The position numbers were made by a program, and so were the translations under genes. Positions 1 to 9,525 of a stretch of DNA of 55,924 nt are shown in pieces. The notes beneath the pieces were generated by a model. That model saw only the letters and a list, made by a program, of their open reading frames with translations, made no database searches and was not told the origin of the DNA. How positions within the stretch are numbered: position 1 is the first letter of the stretch; each line of letters begins with the position of its first letter. Source of the DNA: Polaromonas sp. (GTDB taxonomy: Bacteria; Pseudomonadota; Gammaproteobacteria; Burkholderiales; Burkholderiaceae_C); the NCBI GenBank assembly GCA_021731285.1, contig JAKFXR010000016.1, forward strand, positions 1 to 55,924, written 5' to 3'.

Positions 1-190
1 GCACCGCAGGTTGCCCCCGTAGCGCAAGCGAAGGGGGACGCAGACAGCAGGGTCGCCTTTTCTTTTGCTTACTTTTCTTTTGGCGACGCAAAAGAAAAGT
101 GAGTTGCCGCCGGGCAACCCCCGGCTTGTTGGCGCACCACCGGCGCATGAGGAAGGCATGGAACCCGGATCAAGCCCGGGATGACAAATC
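1..190 (+). repeat. Dispersed composite repeat, copy A
   Basis: Non-coding stretch before the metH stop codon. Bases 1-142 match bases 55771-55912 in the same orientation at roughly 85-90 percent by eye. Part of it recurs inverted at about 55353-55440. It contains the hairpin CTTTTCTTTTG-GCGACG-CAAAAGAAAAG at about 73-100. Bases 157-186 hold a second sub-repeat (CCGGATCAAGCCCGGG) that recurs inverted near 55300. The window opens in mid-element, so another arm probably lies to the left. Identity was estimated by eye, and no coding function is seen. Confidence 0.8.
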
Positions 191-213
191 CGGGGTCCGG
201 GAGGACAGCAACG

Positions 214-1260
214 TCAAGCCGCTTCCTTGTAGAAGAACCCGCGCTGGATTCCCCGGGGCGCCAACGGCTTCACAGCCTCGTGAATCGCCCCGATGTGCTC
301 GGGCGTCGTGCCGCAGCACCCACCCACGATGTTGACCAGCCCCTCGTCAGCAAACTCGCGCAGCAGGCGCGAGGTCACGTCCGGGGTCTCGTCAAACCCG
401 GTGTCGCTCATCGGATTGGGCAACCCGGCGTTCGGGTAGCAGCTGATGAAGGTGTCGCCGGCCACACGCGCCAGCTCCTGGATGTAGGGACGCATCAGCG
501 CCGCACCGAGCGCGCAATTGAGGCCGACCGCCAGCGGCTGCGCGTGGCGGATGCTGTGCCAGAAGGCGGTCACGGTCTGGCCGCTCAGGATGCGGCCCGA
601 GGCGTCGGTCACTGTACCGCTGATGATCAGCGGCAGGCGCTCACCGCTGTTGTCAAAGTACTCGTCAATCGCAAACAGCGCCGCCTTGGCATTGAGCGTG
701 TCAAAAATGGTCTCCACCAGCAGCACGTCTGCGCCGCCTTTGACCAAAGCTTCTGTTTGCTCGTAATAGGCCTTGCGCAGCTCCTCGAAGCTGGTGTTGC
801 GCGCGCCGGGGTCATTGACGTCGGGGCTGATGCTGGCAGTTTTGGGGGTGGGGCCGAGCGCACCGACCACAAACCGGGGCTTCTCCGGCGCGGAAAACTT
901 GTCACAGGCCGCGCGCGCAATGCGGGCCGACTCGAAGTTCATCTCGACCGCAAGGTCGGCCATGTCGTAGTCGGCCTGGGCCACGGTGGTGGCGCCAAAG
1001 GTGTTGGTCTCTATCATGTCAGCGCCGGCGGCCAGGTAGCCTTCATGGATGTCCTGAATCACATCGGGGCGGGTCAGGCTCAGCAGCTCGTTGTTGCCCT
1101 TCACGTCTTTATGGAAGTCCTTGAAGCGCTCGCCGCGGTACTGCGCTTCGCTCAGCTTGAAGCGCTGGATCATGGTGCCCATCGCGCCATCGAGGATGGC
1201 GATGCGTTTTTCCAGGATGGCAGGGAGCGCGGCTCCGCGGGTGTAGATGGCTTGCTTCAT
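214..1260 (-). CDS. metH: Homocysteine S-methyltransferase module of methionine synthase
   Basis: 348 residues covering only the N-terminal homocysteine-binding module of B12-dependent methionine synthase, which activates homocysteine thiolate on zinc for methylation in the cytoplasm. The TIM-barrel start [12 protein letters not shown] lies at residues 22-33. The three zinc-ligand cysteines are C249 (GLNCALG) and C315/C316 (GGCCGTT). Full-length MetH has about 1200 residues and further folate, cobalamin and SAM modules, which are absent here. From family knowledge, many Comamonadaceae split MetH into two adjacent genes, so the remainder is expected left of the window. The ATG at 1260 gives the canonical N-terminus. 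No SAM, SAH or cobalamin riboswitch is recognisable upstream. Confidence 0.93.
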   Translation of the reverse strand: MKQAIYTRGAALPAILEKRIAILDGAMGTMIQRFKLSEAQYRGERFKDFHKDVKGNNELLSLTRPDVIQDIHEGYLAAGADMIETNTFGATTVAQADYDMADLAVEMNFESARIARAACDKFSAPEKPRFVVGALGPTPKTASISPDVNDPGARNTSFEELRKAYYEQTEALVKGGADVLLVETIFDTLNAKAALFAIDEYFDNSGERLPLIISGTVTDASGRILSGQTVTAFWHSIRHAQPLAVGLNCALGAALMRPYIQELARVAGDTFISCYPNAGLPNPMSDTGFDETPDVTSRLLREFADEGLVNIVGGCCGTTPEHIGAIHEAVKPLAPRGIQRGFFYKEAA

Positions 1261-1580
1261 GCCCCGATTTTAAGGCGCAGGCCATACACGGACAAACCCA
1301 CGGACAATTTTCAACCCGCCCCAAGCAAGCCCCCTGGGGGGCCGTCGGCGCCCTCTCCCTTCAAGCAGGGGCCGCGGGTCCGGCTTCGCCGGCCCGCAGG
1401 CGCAGCGTCCACTAGGGGCTGGAGCCTGCGGCTCCAAAGCTGCTTGAGCAGCTTTGGACGGGCGACAGAGGCGACGCGTCTCGCGACGCCGCGGCCTGCA
1501 AGGCCTCGTGCATTACACGAAGTGAAAAGCGTGGGGGCCCTGTTTTCCCCTGACAATAGCGGTTCCTCCCAACCCCCGCC
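1261..1580. repeat. 320-base intergenic region rich in hairpins (dispersed repeat family 2)
   Basis: This space lies between the divergent metH and rhodanese starts. No gene is seen. It is packed with short inverted repeats: GGAGCCTGCGGCTCC, AAAGCTGCTTGAGCAGCTTT and GGCCTGCAAGGCC. Read on the minus strand, its right part (about 1516-1545) resembles the segment at 51105-51135, with CCCCCACGCTTTTC in common, and it begins with a CCCCC/GGGGG block. I read it as a long copy of a Comamonadaceae-type intergenic repeat. Promoters for both flanking genes must lie inside it, but I cannot pick them out. Confidence 0.55.
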
Positions 1581-1973
1581 ATGAAACATCTCCAACCCAA
1601 AGAAGCCTGGGACTACCTGCAGCAACACCCCGACGCCCTGTTTGTCGATGTGCGCATGGAAATCGAGTCGCTGTACGTGGGCCGCCCGCCCGGTGTCGTG
1701 AACGTGCCCTGGTACGAATACCCCGACCTGCTGCCCGATCCCGCAAAGTTTGCCGCCGCGGTGACGCAAGAGGCCAGCAGCAAGGCGCAGCCCGTGTTGC
1801 TGATCTGCCGATCCGGCCAGCGCACACTGGACGCGGGCAAAGCGCTGGAGAAAGCAGGCTTTACCGAGGTGATCAACGTCGTGCACGGCTTTGAGGGTGA
1901 GCTCGATGAGCAGTTTCAGCGCTCCACCCTGAGCGGCTGGCGCTTTGACGGCTTGCCGTGGGAGCAGATGTAG
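1581..1973 (+). CDS. Single-domain rhodanese-like protein
   Basis: 130 residues forming one rhodanese fold, as in thiosulfate or persulfide sulfurtransferases. [10 protein letters not shown] near residues 21-30 is the conserved entry strand. The active-site loop is C76-R-S-G-Q-R, whose cysteine carries the persulfide. There is no signal peptide, so it should be cytoplasmic. The physiological sulfur acceptor cannot be told from sequence. The gene overlaps the start of recQ by 16 bases, so the two are probably co-transcribed and translationally coupled. The Shine-Dalgarno sequence before the ATG is weak. Confidence 0.92.
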   Translation: MKHLQPKEAWDYLQQHPDALFVDVRMEIESLYVGRPPGVVNVPWYEYPDLLPDPAKFAAAVTQEASSKAQPVLLICRSGQRTLDAGKALEKAGFTEVINVVHGFEGELDEQFQRSTLSGWRFDGLPWEQM

Positions 1974-3850
1974 CCTTGCCGGATCCCACGACCGCTCCTT
2001 CTGCGCTGGACATCCTCGGCCAGGTTTTTGGCTACGCCGACTTTCGCGGGCCCCAGCAGGCCATCGTGGACCACGTGGTGCGGGGCGGCGACGCGCTGGT
2101 GCTGATGCCGACCGGCGGCGGCAAATCGCTGTGTTACCAGATACCGGCGATCGTCCGGCAAAAAGCCGGTCATGGGGTCACAGTGGTGATCTCGCCATTG
2201 ATCGCACTGATGCACGACCAGGTCGGCGCGCTGCACGAGGCAGGGGTTTCCGCGGCCTTTCTCAACTCCACCCAGACGCAGGAAGAAAGCGGCCTGCTGG
2301 AAAAGCAGTTGCTGCGCAACGAGTTGACCCTGCTGTACGCCGCACCAGAGCGCATCAACACACCGCGCATGAAAGGCCTGCTGGGGTCCCTGCATGAGCG
2401 CGGCCTGCTGAGCCTGTTTGCGATCGACGAGGCGCACTGCGTGAGCCAGTGGGGCCATGACTTCAGGCCCGAGTACCGCTCGCTCAGCCTGCTGCACGAG
2501 ACCTTTCCGGACGTTCCGCGCATTGCGCTGACGGCCACCGCCGATGCGCTGACGCGCCAGGACATGATCGAGCGTCTCAAGCTGCAGGACGCGCGCGAAT
2601 TCGTCAGCAGCTTTGACAGGCCCAACATCCGCTACACCATCGTCGAAAAAACCGATGCCACACGCCAGTTGCTGCGTTTCATTGAAAGCGAGCATGCGGG
2701 CGAAGCCGGTATTGTCTATTGCCAGTCGCGCAAGCGCGTGGAAGAAGTCGCAGAGGCGCTCGCCGACGCCGGCATCAAGGCCATGGCTTACCACGCGGGG
2801 CTGGACAGCGCGTTGCGCCAGCAGCGGCAGGACCGCTTCCTGCGCGAGGAGGGCATGGTGATGGTGGCGACCATTGCCTTCGGCATGGGCATCGACAAGC
2901 CCGATGTTCGTTTTGTGGCGCACCTGGACATGCCGAAAAACATCGAAGGCTACTACCAGGAGACGGGGCGTGGCGGGCGTGACGGCTTGCCCACCGACGC
3001 CTGGATGACTTATGGTCTGCAGGACGTGGTGAACCAGCGCCGCATGATAGACACCAGTGACGCCGCCAGCGAGGAGTTCAAGCAGGTCATGCGCGGCAAA
3101 CTCGACGCCCTGCTGACACTTGCCGAAGACACGCGCTGTCGTCGTGTCAGTCTGCTGCACTATTTCGGCGAAGACAGTCAGCCTTGCGGCAACTGCGACA
3201 ACTGTTTAAACCCACCAGTCGTCTGGGACGCCACCGAGGCTGCCCGCAAAATGCTCAGTTGCATTTATCGGGTGCAGCAGGCCAGCGGCATCAGCTTTGG
3301 CGCCGGCCACCTCATGGACATCCTGCGCGGCAAAACCACAGAAAAAGTGCTGCAGCACGCCCACGACAAACTCAGCACCTTTGGCATAGGCGCTGACCTG
3401 AGCGAAGTGCAGTGGCGCGGCGTGCTGCGCCAGCTCATTGCCAAAGGCATGGTTCGGGTGGACCCCGACGCCTTCAACACCCTGCAACTCCTGCCCGATG
3501 CACGCCAGGTACTCAAGGGCGAGGTCAGCGTGATGCTGCGCGAGCAGGCGGCTGGCGAGAAGTCCGGCAGCCGCAAGAAGGGGACCAAAACATCCGTCAA
3601 GGGCCTGGCTGAAGCTGCCCTCAACGCCGGTGCGCTGGAGCGCCTGGCGCGCCTCAAAGCCTGGCGCGCAGAGGTGGCGCGTGAGCACAACCTGCCGGCC
3701 TTCGTGATTTTTCACGACGCCACCCTGCGGGCGATTGCGGAGCGATCACCGCACAATCTGGCGGACCTGGAGGGCATCAGCGGCATAGGTGCCAAAAAGC
3801 TGGAGGCCTATGGCGGCGAGGTTTTACGGGTCTGCGCCGCAGACTCATGA
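1958..3850 (+). CDS. recQ: ATP-dependent DNA helicase RecQ
   Basis: 630 residues with full RecQ architecture: a 3'-5' superfamily-2 helicase used in recombination and fork repair. Walker A is PTGGGKS (51-57) and the Walker B box is DEAH (157-160), followed by the aromatic-rich loop [13 protein letters not shown]. Motif VI is [10 protein letters not shown]. The RecQ-C-terminal zinc cysteines appear as [11 protein letters not shown]...CGNCDNC near residues 390-410. An HRDC domain closes the protein (about 555-625). The start is not certain: GTG at 1958 overlaps the rhodanese gene, and TTG at 1976 is a shorter alternative. There is no sign of truncation. Confidence 0.96.
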   Translation: MGADVALPDPTTAPSALDILGQVFGYADFRGPQQAIVDHVVRGGDALVLMPTGGGKSLCYQIPAIVRQKAGHGVTVVISPLIALMHDQVGALHEAGVSAAFLNSTQTQEESGLLEKQLLRNELTLLYAAPERINTPRMKGLLGSLHERGLLSLFAIDEAHCVSQWGHDFRPEYRSLSLLHETFPDVPRIALTATADALTRQDMIERLKLQDAREFVSSFDRPNIRYTIVEKTDATRQLLRFIESEHAGEAGIVYCQSRKRVEEVAEALADAGIKAMAYHAGLDSALRQQRQDRFLREEGMVMVATIAFGMGIDKPDVRFVAHLDMPKNIEGYYQETGRGGRDGLPTDAWMTYGLQDVVNQRRMIDTSDAASEEFKQVMRGKLDALLTLAEDTRCRRVSLLHYFGEDSQPCGNCDNCLNPPVVWDATEAARKMLSCIYRVQQASGISFGAGHLMDILRGKTTEKVLQHAHDKLSTFGIGADLSEVQWRGVLRQLIAKGMVRVDPDAFNTLQLLPDARQVLKGEVSVMLREQAAGEKSGSRKKGTKTSVKGLAEAALNAGALERLARLKAWRAEVAREHNLPAFVIFHDATLRAIAERSPHNLADLEGISGIGAKKLEAYGGEVLRVCAADS

Positions 3851-3884
3851 CAAAAGTGAACCTTTGCCCTTTGGCCATGCGGAT

Positions 3885-3900
3885 CTGTCGCTATAAAATA
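3885..3900 (+). promoter_or_regulatory. Possible sigma-70 -10 element
   Basis: TATAAAAT stands about 80 bases before the start of the 7TM-DISM gene, in the only AT-rich patch of the recQ downstream gap. A TTGGCC at about 15 bases spacing would be a poor -35. This is pattern only, with no experimental support. Confidence 0.3.
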
Positions 3901-3976
3901 TGTAGCGAATGAGCCCGGTCGCGCTGACGACTTCGTGCTGCGGCACAATGCGCGGGTGGGATTTTTGAAAAATATC

Positions 3977-5716
3977 ATGGTTGGGAGAAACGCAAGCGCC
4001 CTGATCCGGATGGTGATGGCCGTGCTTTGCCTGCACACAATGCTGCTGGCCAGCCCCGCCCAGGCTGCCGCCGAACCGCTGGTACTGGGCAGCAATGGCG
4101 CGCCGCTGACGCTGACGCCGTCGCTGGACGTCTGGCTGGACCCCGACGGACGGACTTCGGTGGAGAGCCTCGAGGCCGGGGCGGACACCTTGCCATTTGC
4201 GCCGGCTCAGGCTGACAAAAAATACGATCTTGACGGTGGCGCGTTATGGCTGCGCTTTGAAGCGGTGGTGCAGGACCCACGGACTGCCTGGAAGATGGAG
4301 TTGCCGATGTCGGGAATCGACAAGGTAACGCTGCACTACCGGGACAGCCTTGGCCGCTGGGTGGTTCAGCAGGCCGGAGACACGCTGCCCTCCAGCGCAT
4401 GGGAGCAACCGGGCCGCTATCCGGTGTTTGCCCTGAACCACGAAATCGGTCAGACCACCACTTACTACCTCCGGGTTGACCATGCGCGGGTTCCCTTCTC
4501 CACCATGCCGGTGGTGTTGGGCGATGCGCAGCTGGCGACCGCCTGCCAGCTTGAGAGCCTGCTGCTCGGCGCCTACTTCGGGCTGGCGACCCTGGCCACC
4601 CTGCTGGCAGCGCTCATTGCCTTCTCCTACCGTGACATGGGTTTTGCGACCTACGCCCTCTACATGGGTACCTTTTCGGCCGCGCAAGCCGTCTTTACCG
4701 GAGTGGCAGGGCTTTACTGGTGGCCGCAGCTGCCCGAGCTGAACAATGTTGCCATTGTGGTGCTGCGGGTGACGGCCGCAGCGAGCGCGCTGCTGTTTGT
4801 GCGCACCATTGCGACCCCCAAGCGTTTTTCGCGCGCACTGGACTGGTTGATTCTGGCCCTGATCTGGTTGCTGCCGGCGATCGCCCTGCTCGACGCGGCA
4901 CATCCCAGCCCGGAAAGCTTTGTACTGATCAACAGCCTGATCGGCGCCTCCATCCTGGTTCTGCTGCTGGTGGTGGGCGTCTCACTGGTGGAAGGTGATC
5001 GCCATGCGCGATGGATCGTCCTCGGTTTTCTCCCGATCATCCTGGCGGCGCTGTTCCCGCTGCTGCGCAATTTCGGCTTGATGACTTCGGGGTTTCTGAC
5101 ACAACACGCCTTGCTGATTGGCTCGGCCATTGAAGCGCCCATTTTGTTTTATGGCCTGCTCCGCCGCGTGACGCAGCGGGGTGAGCCAACGGCCCGGGCA
5201 AGTGCGCTGCGCACGACCGACCCGCTGACTGGGCTGGGTTCGGCCAGACTTCTTCTGGGCAAACTGCGCCAGGCAAGCAGCACGGCCGAGCGCTACCAGT
5301 TGCCCTGCGCACTCTTGCTGGTCAACCTGAGCAACCTCTCCCGCCTGCAGCAGCAATACGGGCGGGAAACCGGCGACCGTGCCATGGTGCTGGCGGGGGC
5401 GCGCATACGGGCCGCGGCCCAGACCACGGACACCGTGGCGCGCGTAGGCGACAGCCACTTCGCCCTGCTGCTTGAAGGCCCCATGAGCAGTGACTCGGTC
5501 AACGACGTGGCGACCAAAATCCTGGCCAGCGGACTGCGGCCGTCGATGGAATTGCCCGAGGCCGATCCGCTGCTTTTTCACATTGCCATCGGCTACATGG
5601 CCAGCCCCAAAAAGTTGAGTCCGGCACAGGCACAGGCCTGCCTGGACCGGATGATGCACACCTCCAGGGAGATGAACGACGGATCGGGCAAAGCCATCCG
5701 CATGGTTCACCTGTGA
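3977..5716 (+). CDS. 7TM-DISM receptor with a degenerate GGDEF domain
   Basis: About 579 residues from the ATG at 3977. A signal peptide ends at ...ASPAQA, followed by a periplasmic 7TMR-DISM extracellular domain (about 30-170). Seven transmembrane helices follow (about 185-400) and then a cytoplasmic GGDEF-family domain. The GGDEF domain keeps the DPLTGLG entry motif, but the catalytic GG[D/E]EF loop reads RVGDSHFALLL, so metal and GTP catalysis is probably lost. It may bind GTP or act as a protein-interaction output. An ATG at 3935 would add 14 residues but would place a longer, less typical n-region before the signal peptide. It stands alone between recQ and the AAA+ gene. Ligand unknown. 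Confidence 0.85.
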   Translation: MVGRNASALIRMVMAVLCLHTMLLASPAQAAAEPLVLGSNGAPLTLTPSLDVWLDPDGRTSVESLEAGADTLPFAPAQADKKYDLDGGALWLRFEAVVQDPRTAWKMELPMSGIDKVTLHYRDSLGRWVVQQAGDTLPSSAWEQPGRYPVFALNHEIGQTTTYYLRVDHARVPFSTMPVVLGDAQLATACQLESLLLGAYFGLATLATLLAALIAFSYRDMGFATYALYMGTFSAAQAVFTGVAGLYWWPQLPELNNVAIVVLRVTAAASALLFVRTIATPKRFSRALDWLILALIWLLPAIALLDAAHPSPESFVLINSLIGASILVLLLVVGVSLVEGDRHARWIVLGFLPIILAALFPLLRNFGLMTSGFLTQHALLIGSAIEAPILFYGLLRRVTQRGEPTARASALRTTDPLTGLGSARLLLGKLRQASSTAERYQLPCALLLVNLSNLSRLQQQYGRETGDRAMVLAGARIRAAAQTTDTVARVGDSHFALLLEGPMSSDSVNDVATKILASGLRPSMELPEADPLLFHIAIGYMASPKKLSPAQAQACLDRMMHTSREMNDGSGKAIRMVHL

Positions 5717-5773
5717 CTTGAAGAAAAGCGGAACCCGTGCCCTGCGGCATGCGATCCGCCGGACTCGAACGGT

Positions 5774-8131
5774 CTACTGCATGAAACCCATGCTGCGGGC
5801 CTCGCGGACCTCCGGCTTGATCCGGTGCTCGGCTTCGAGCTGGGACAAAAACTCATCCGCCGAGAACACCGCAGCCAGGATGTCCGTCTGCCGTTTGACC
5901 GCAGCAAAATCACCGGGGCACAACTGCGTCAGCTTGTCCAGCCTTTGCTGCAATTCCGTCGTGAGCGCCTGGACGTCGCCCGCCAGCGCTTCCGCAATGA
6001 ACATCTGCTCCCGCTGCGCACAAGTTAGCGGCAGGAACCTGATTTTGAACGTAAAGCGCCGCAGCGCCGCCTGGTCAAGGCTTTCCATCAGGTTGGTGGT
6101 ACACACAAAAATGCCGGTGAAGCGCTCCATACCCTGCAGCATTTCGTTGACTTCAGTCACCTCGTAAGTGCGCTGCGCGCCGCGCCGGTCCTGCAGAAAG
6201 CTGTCGGCCTCGTCCAGCAGCAAGACCGCCTTTTCCGCCTCCGCCTCGCTGAACATCGCGGCCATGTTCTGCTCGGTTTCGCCTACATACTTGCTCATCA
6301 GGTCACTGGCCTGCTTGATGATCAGCGGGCGGTCCAGGGCTTTGGCCAGATGTTCGGCAAGCGCTGTTTTGCCGGTACCCGGCGCGCCATAAAAACACAG
6401 CGTGCCGTGCCCGCGCGCCTTCAAGGCTTCGACGATACGCGGCACCTCAAAGCGCGACTCGACATTGAGCATGGACAAATCGTAGGTCGTCACGCTGCGC
6501 CGGCCAACTGCATCGGCCTTGTTGCCCAGCGCCAGATCTGCATTTTTGAGCTGGCGCTCGATCAGCGACTCCATCAGCGCGCCTTGACCTCCCGCCAGAA
6601 TCGCCGCCATGCCGGCCTCATCGGTTGACTGGCCGGGGTGACTGGCCAGTTTGGCAAAGCGCACCGCGGTTCGGATCTGGGCAGGCGTCAGGCCCTTGCG
6701 CCCGGTCAGTCGCGCCACAAAGGCGTCGCTGACCTGCACGCCCTCCAGCGTCTTGCGCACCAGGCCTTCCCTGGCGCCCGGCGGCGGCGACTTGAGCTCC
6801 AGGTGGTAGGCAAAGCGGCGCCTGAAGGCCGGGTCGATCTGCTCTATGCGGTTGGTGACCCACAGGGTGGGCACGGTGTTCGTCTCCAGGATCTGATTGA
6901 CCCATGCCTTGCCACTGACTGAAGCGCTGGCAGGCGCGGCGAGTTGCTCCGAACGCGCCATCAGCTGCGCAGCTTCGCTGGAGATGGTGGGAAACACGTC
7001 TTCCACCTCGTCGAAAAGCAGGGCCGCATGCGCGCTGCCCTTGAGAAACACCTGCGCAATCTGCAGTGAGCGGTAACGGTCGCGCCCGCTCAGCGAATTG
7101 CCATCCCGGTCGGCGTACTCCACCTCGAACAAATCGAGTCCCGCAGCTTGCGCCACCACCTTGGCCAGCTCGGTTTTACCAGTGCCCGGGGGGCCATACA
7201 GAAGGATATTGACGCCAAGCTCCTTGCTGGCTACCGCATTGAGCAAAAGCGAAACCAGCACTTGCGCGTCTTCGCGCGCAAAGGAAAAGTCGGTCAGGCC
7301 CAGGCTGCTGCGCGCCACCGGCCGGGTAAACACCGCCATCAACTCGTTCTGGTCACGGTATTCACGCATCAGCACTGGGGGGAGTTTTTCGCTGACCTTC
7401 ATGAGGTCGGCCAGGTCGGTGATGTTGTGTTCGGAGATCAGGTTCTCCACCATGCCGATACGCTCAAGCCTCGATCCGGCGCGCAGGGCCTCGGCGACCT
7501 CGTTGGCCTTGACACCGGCCACGTCGGCAATCGCGGCGTAGGCTTCGGGCGCATTGTTGACCTTGAACTCCACCAGCAGCGAGCGCAGGTCGCGCTGGTA
7601 GCGCGCCAAGGTGCCGTACAGCAGCAAGGCGCGCTCGGCCTGGTTAAGTTGAAGCAGATTGGCCAGCGCATCGATGTTCTTTTCGACCAGGGTGGACTGC
7701 TTTTTCAGCGCATGCGTCAACCAGTCGCCAGTAGCGCTGAGCACCGACAGCAAATCCTTGGGCTGATCCTTGGCGTGCTCGTCAAGATAGAAGAAAAGCG
7801 TACCTTCTTCATAGGGCCCGCGCCATGCCCCGTGGCGGTTCATGAACTCGGTGTCGGTCAGCCCCTCGTGGCCGCGCCAGAGTTCGTTGTCCTTGCAGCG
7901 GCGTCCCAGGAACTCGCGCAAGCGTTGCAACGCCGGCAGCGGCCATACCAGATGACGCCCCGACAGGGACAGCAGGCTGTTGAGATCGCGGCGTACATTG
8001 AATTTGGCGCCCTGCCGCGCGGCCAGTGTCAGCACAAAATGCGAACACATGAGATCGAGCACCGGCGCGTCCTTCAGGCCGGGCGACAGCAACAGCTGGC
8101 CATGCTTGTCGGAACCGGAACGCTTGCTCAT
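5774..8131 (-). CDS. Tandem AAA+ ATPase of unknown function
   Basis: 785 residues. The ATG at 8131 is preceded by a clear GGAGG about six bases upstream. An uncharacterised helical N-terminal region (about 1-280) is followed by two AAA+ modules. Module 1 has Walker A GPPGTGKT (313-320), Walker B LLFDEVED (371-378), sensor-1 N427 and FRRRF (436-440). Module 2 has Walker A GAPGTGKT (582-589), a pore-like SKYVGETE (613-620), Walker B LLLDE (637-641) and arginine finger RR (691-692). Both sites look intact. The layout recalls Cdc48/SpoVK-type unfoldases or remodelling ATPases, but no substrate-binding domain is recognised. It is divergent from ilvA and has no obvious operon partner. Confidence 0.88.
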   Translation of the reverse strand: MSKRSGSDKHGQLLLSPGLKDAPVLDLMCSHFVLTLAARQGAKFNVRRDLNSLLSLSGRHLVWPLPALQRLREFLGRRCKDNELWRGHEGLTDTEFMNRHGAWRGPYEEGTLFFYLDEHAKDQPKDLLSVLSATGDWLTHALKKQSTLVEKNIDALANLLQLNQAERALLLYGTLARYQRDLRSLLVEFKVNNAPEAYAAIADVAGVKANEVAEALRAGSRLERIGMVENLISEHNITDLADLMKVSEKLPPVLMREYRDQNELMAVFTRPVARSSLGLTDFSFAREDAQVLVSLLLNAVASKELGVNILLYGPPGTGKTELAKVVAQAAGLDLFEVEYADRDGNSLSGRDRYRSLQIAQVFLKGSAHAALLFDEVEDVFPTISSEAAQLMARSEQLAAPASASVSGKAWVNQILETNTVPTLWVTNRIEQIDPAFRRRFAYHLELKSPPPGAREGLVRKTLEGVQVSDAFVARLTGRKGLTPAQIRTAVRFAKLASHPGQSTDEAGMAAILAGGQGALMESLIERQLKNADLALGNKADAVGRRSVTTYDLSMLNVESRFEVPRIVEALKARGHGTLCFYGAPGTGKTALAEHLAKALDRPLIIKQASDLMSKYVGETEQNMAAMFSEAEAEKAVLLLDEADSFLQDRRGAQRTYEVTEVNEMLQGMERFTGIFVCTTNLMESLDQAALRRFTFKIRFLPLTCAQREQMFIAEALAGDVQALTTELQQRLDKLTQLCPGDFAAVKRQTDILAAVFSADEFLSQLEAEHRIKPEVREARSMGFMQ

Positions 8132-8322
8132 TGAAGACCTCCAGCCTGAAGGAAACACCACTTGCCCATGCACGCCTGTTTGCGCGCACGCCTAACCATA
8201 ACGCAGCTTGGAGCATCAGGGAAGACGCCGTGCAAGAAGGTCCGTGTGAATTGCGCCACAAAACCTGCTTCAAACCAGCCACAATCGGCGCTCTTGCCGG
8301 GGAAAAATATGTGGAAAGCACC

Positions 8323-9525
8323 ATGCTCACTTTGACGGATATCCAGGCTGCAGCGCTACGCCTGCATGACCACCTGCTGGACACCCCCTGCGTGGTGTCC
8401 AAAACGCTCTCGCAGATCACCGGGGCGGAGGTATTTCTCAAATTTGAAAACCTCCAGTACACAGCGTCCTTCAAAGAGCGCGGTGCCTGCAACAAGCTGG
8501 CCCAGCTGTCCGGTGCCGAGCGCCAGCGCGGCGTGATTGCCATGAGCGCGGGCAACCATGCCCAGGGCGTGGCTTACCACGCGCAGCGTCTTGGGCTACG
8601 GGCGGTGATCGTCATGCCGCGTTTTACCCCCGGAGTGAAAATCGAGCGCACCCGCGGCTTTGGCGCCGAGGTGCTGCTCCAGGGGGACACCCTGGAAGAG
8701 TCTAGAGCCCACGCGCTCGGGCTGGCGGAGCAGGAAGGCCTGGTGTTTGTTCACCCCTACGACGATGACGCCATCATTGCAGGCCAGGGAACCGTTGCGC
8801 TGGAAATGCTGCATGCTGTTCCTGAACTCGACACACTGGTGGTAGCGGTAGGCGGGGGTGGCCTGATTGCCGGCATGGCCACCGCTGCCCGGGCCATCAA
8901 GCCCGGCATCGAGATCGTCGGGGTGCAAACCTCGCGGTTTCCGGCCATGATCAACGCCATCAAGGGAACGCACCATCCCCAGGGGAGCAGCACGATTGCC
9001 GAAGGGATTGCCGTCGGCACTCCCGGCGTCATCCCGCAAGCCATCATCGCCCGGCTCGTGGACGATCTGGTCCTCGTCGACGAAGGCGACATCGAGCAAG
9101 CGCTCGTGATGTTGCTGGAGATCGAAAAGACGCTCGTTGAAGGCGCGGGCGCAGCCGGCCTGGCGGCGCTGCTGAAATACCCGGCACGCTTCAAGGGGAA
9201 AAAAGTCGGGCTGGTGCTGTGCGGCGGCAATATCGACCCGCTGCTGCTTGCCGCCATCATTGAGCGCGGCATGGTGCGCGCCGGACGCCTGGCACGCATC
9301 CGGGTGAGCGCGCGCGACGTTCCGGGGTCTCTGGCCCAGATCACGGCAACCGTCGCCGGCGCCGGCGCCAACATCGATGAAGTTCACCACCAGCGGGCCT
9401 TCACCATGCTCTCGGCACAAAATGTGGATATCGAACTGGTGATCCAGACCCGGGGGCGTGAGCACATCACACAGGTGTTGAAGGTTCTGCGCGCCGCGGG
9501 TTTTCAGGCTGAGGAACAACAATGA
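8323..9525 (+). CDS. ilvA: Threonine dehydratase (ammonia-lyase) with ACT domain
   Basis: 400 residues from the ATG at 8323. It deaminates L-threonine to 2-oxobutanoate with PLP, the first step towards isoleucine. The PLP lysine is K51 in ASFKERGA. The phosphate-binding glycine loop is AVGGGGLIAG, and CGGNIDP lies later in the fold. A single C-terminal ACT domain (about 325-400, RIRVSARDVPGSLAQI) suggests effector control. At about 400 residues it is the short TdcB-like form rather than the 500-residue biosynthetic form with two ACT-like domains. An in-frame ORF extends up to 8131, but that stretch lacks family similarity. It overlaps the next gene by four bases (ATGA). Confidence 0.93.
   Translation: MLTLTDIQAAALRLHDHLLDTPCVVSKTLSQITGAEVFLKFENLQYTASFKERGACNKLAQLSGAERQRGVIAMSAGNHAQGVAYHAQRLGLRAVIVMPRFTPGVKIERTRGFGAEVLLQGDTLEESRAHALGLAEQEGLVFVHPYDDDAIIAGQGTVALEMLHAVPELDTLVVAVGGGGLIAGMATAARAIKPGIEIVGVQTSRFPAMINAIKGTHHPQGSSTIAEGIAVGTPGVIPQAIIARLVDDLVLVDEGDIEQALVMLLEIEKTLVEGAGAAGLAALLKYPARFKGKKVGLVLCGGNIDPLLLAAIIERGMVRAGRLARIRVSARDVPGSLAQITATVAGAGANIDEVHHQRAFTMLSAQNVDIELVIQTRGREHITQVLKVLRAAGFQAEEQQ

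Noticed and set aside
1261-1580. SAH or cobalamin riboswitch before metH
   Set aside because: I could not fit the conserved cores of either class; the hairpins match the dispersed repeat family better.
181-1584. 467-residue plus-strand ORF opposite metH
   Set aside because: It lacks any domain pattern and mirrors the complete homocysteine methyltransferase on the other strand; high GC keeps antisense frames open.
7148-8134. 328-residue plus-strand ORF opposite the AAA+ gene
   Set aside because: Low-complexity composition and full overlap with both a Shine-Dalgarno-led start and catalytic motifs of the minus-strand gene.
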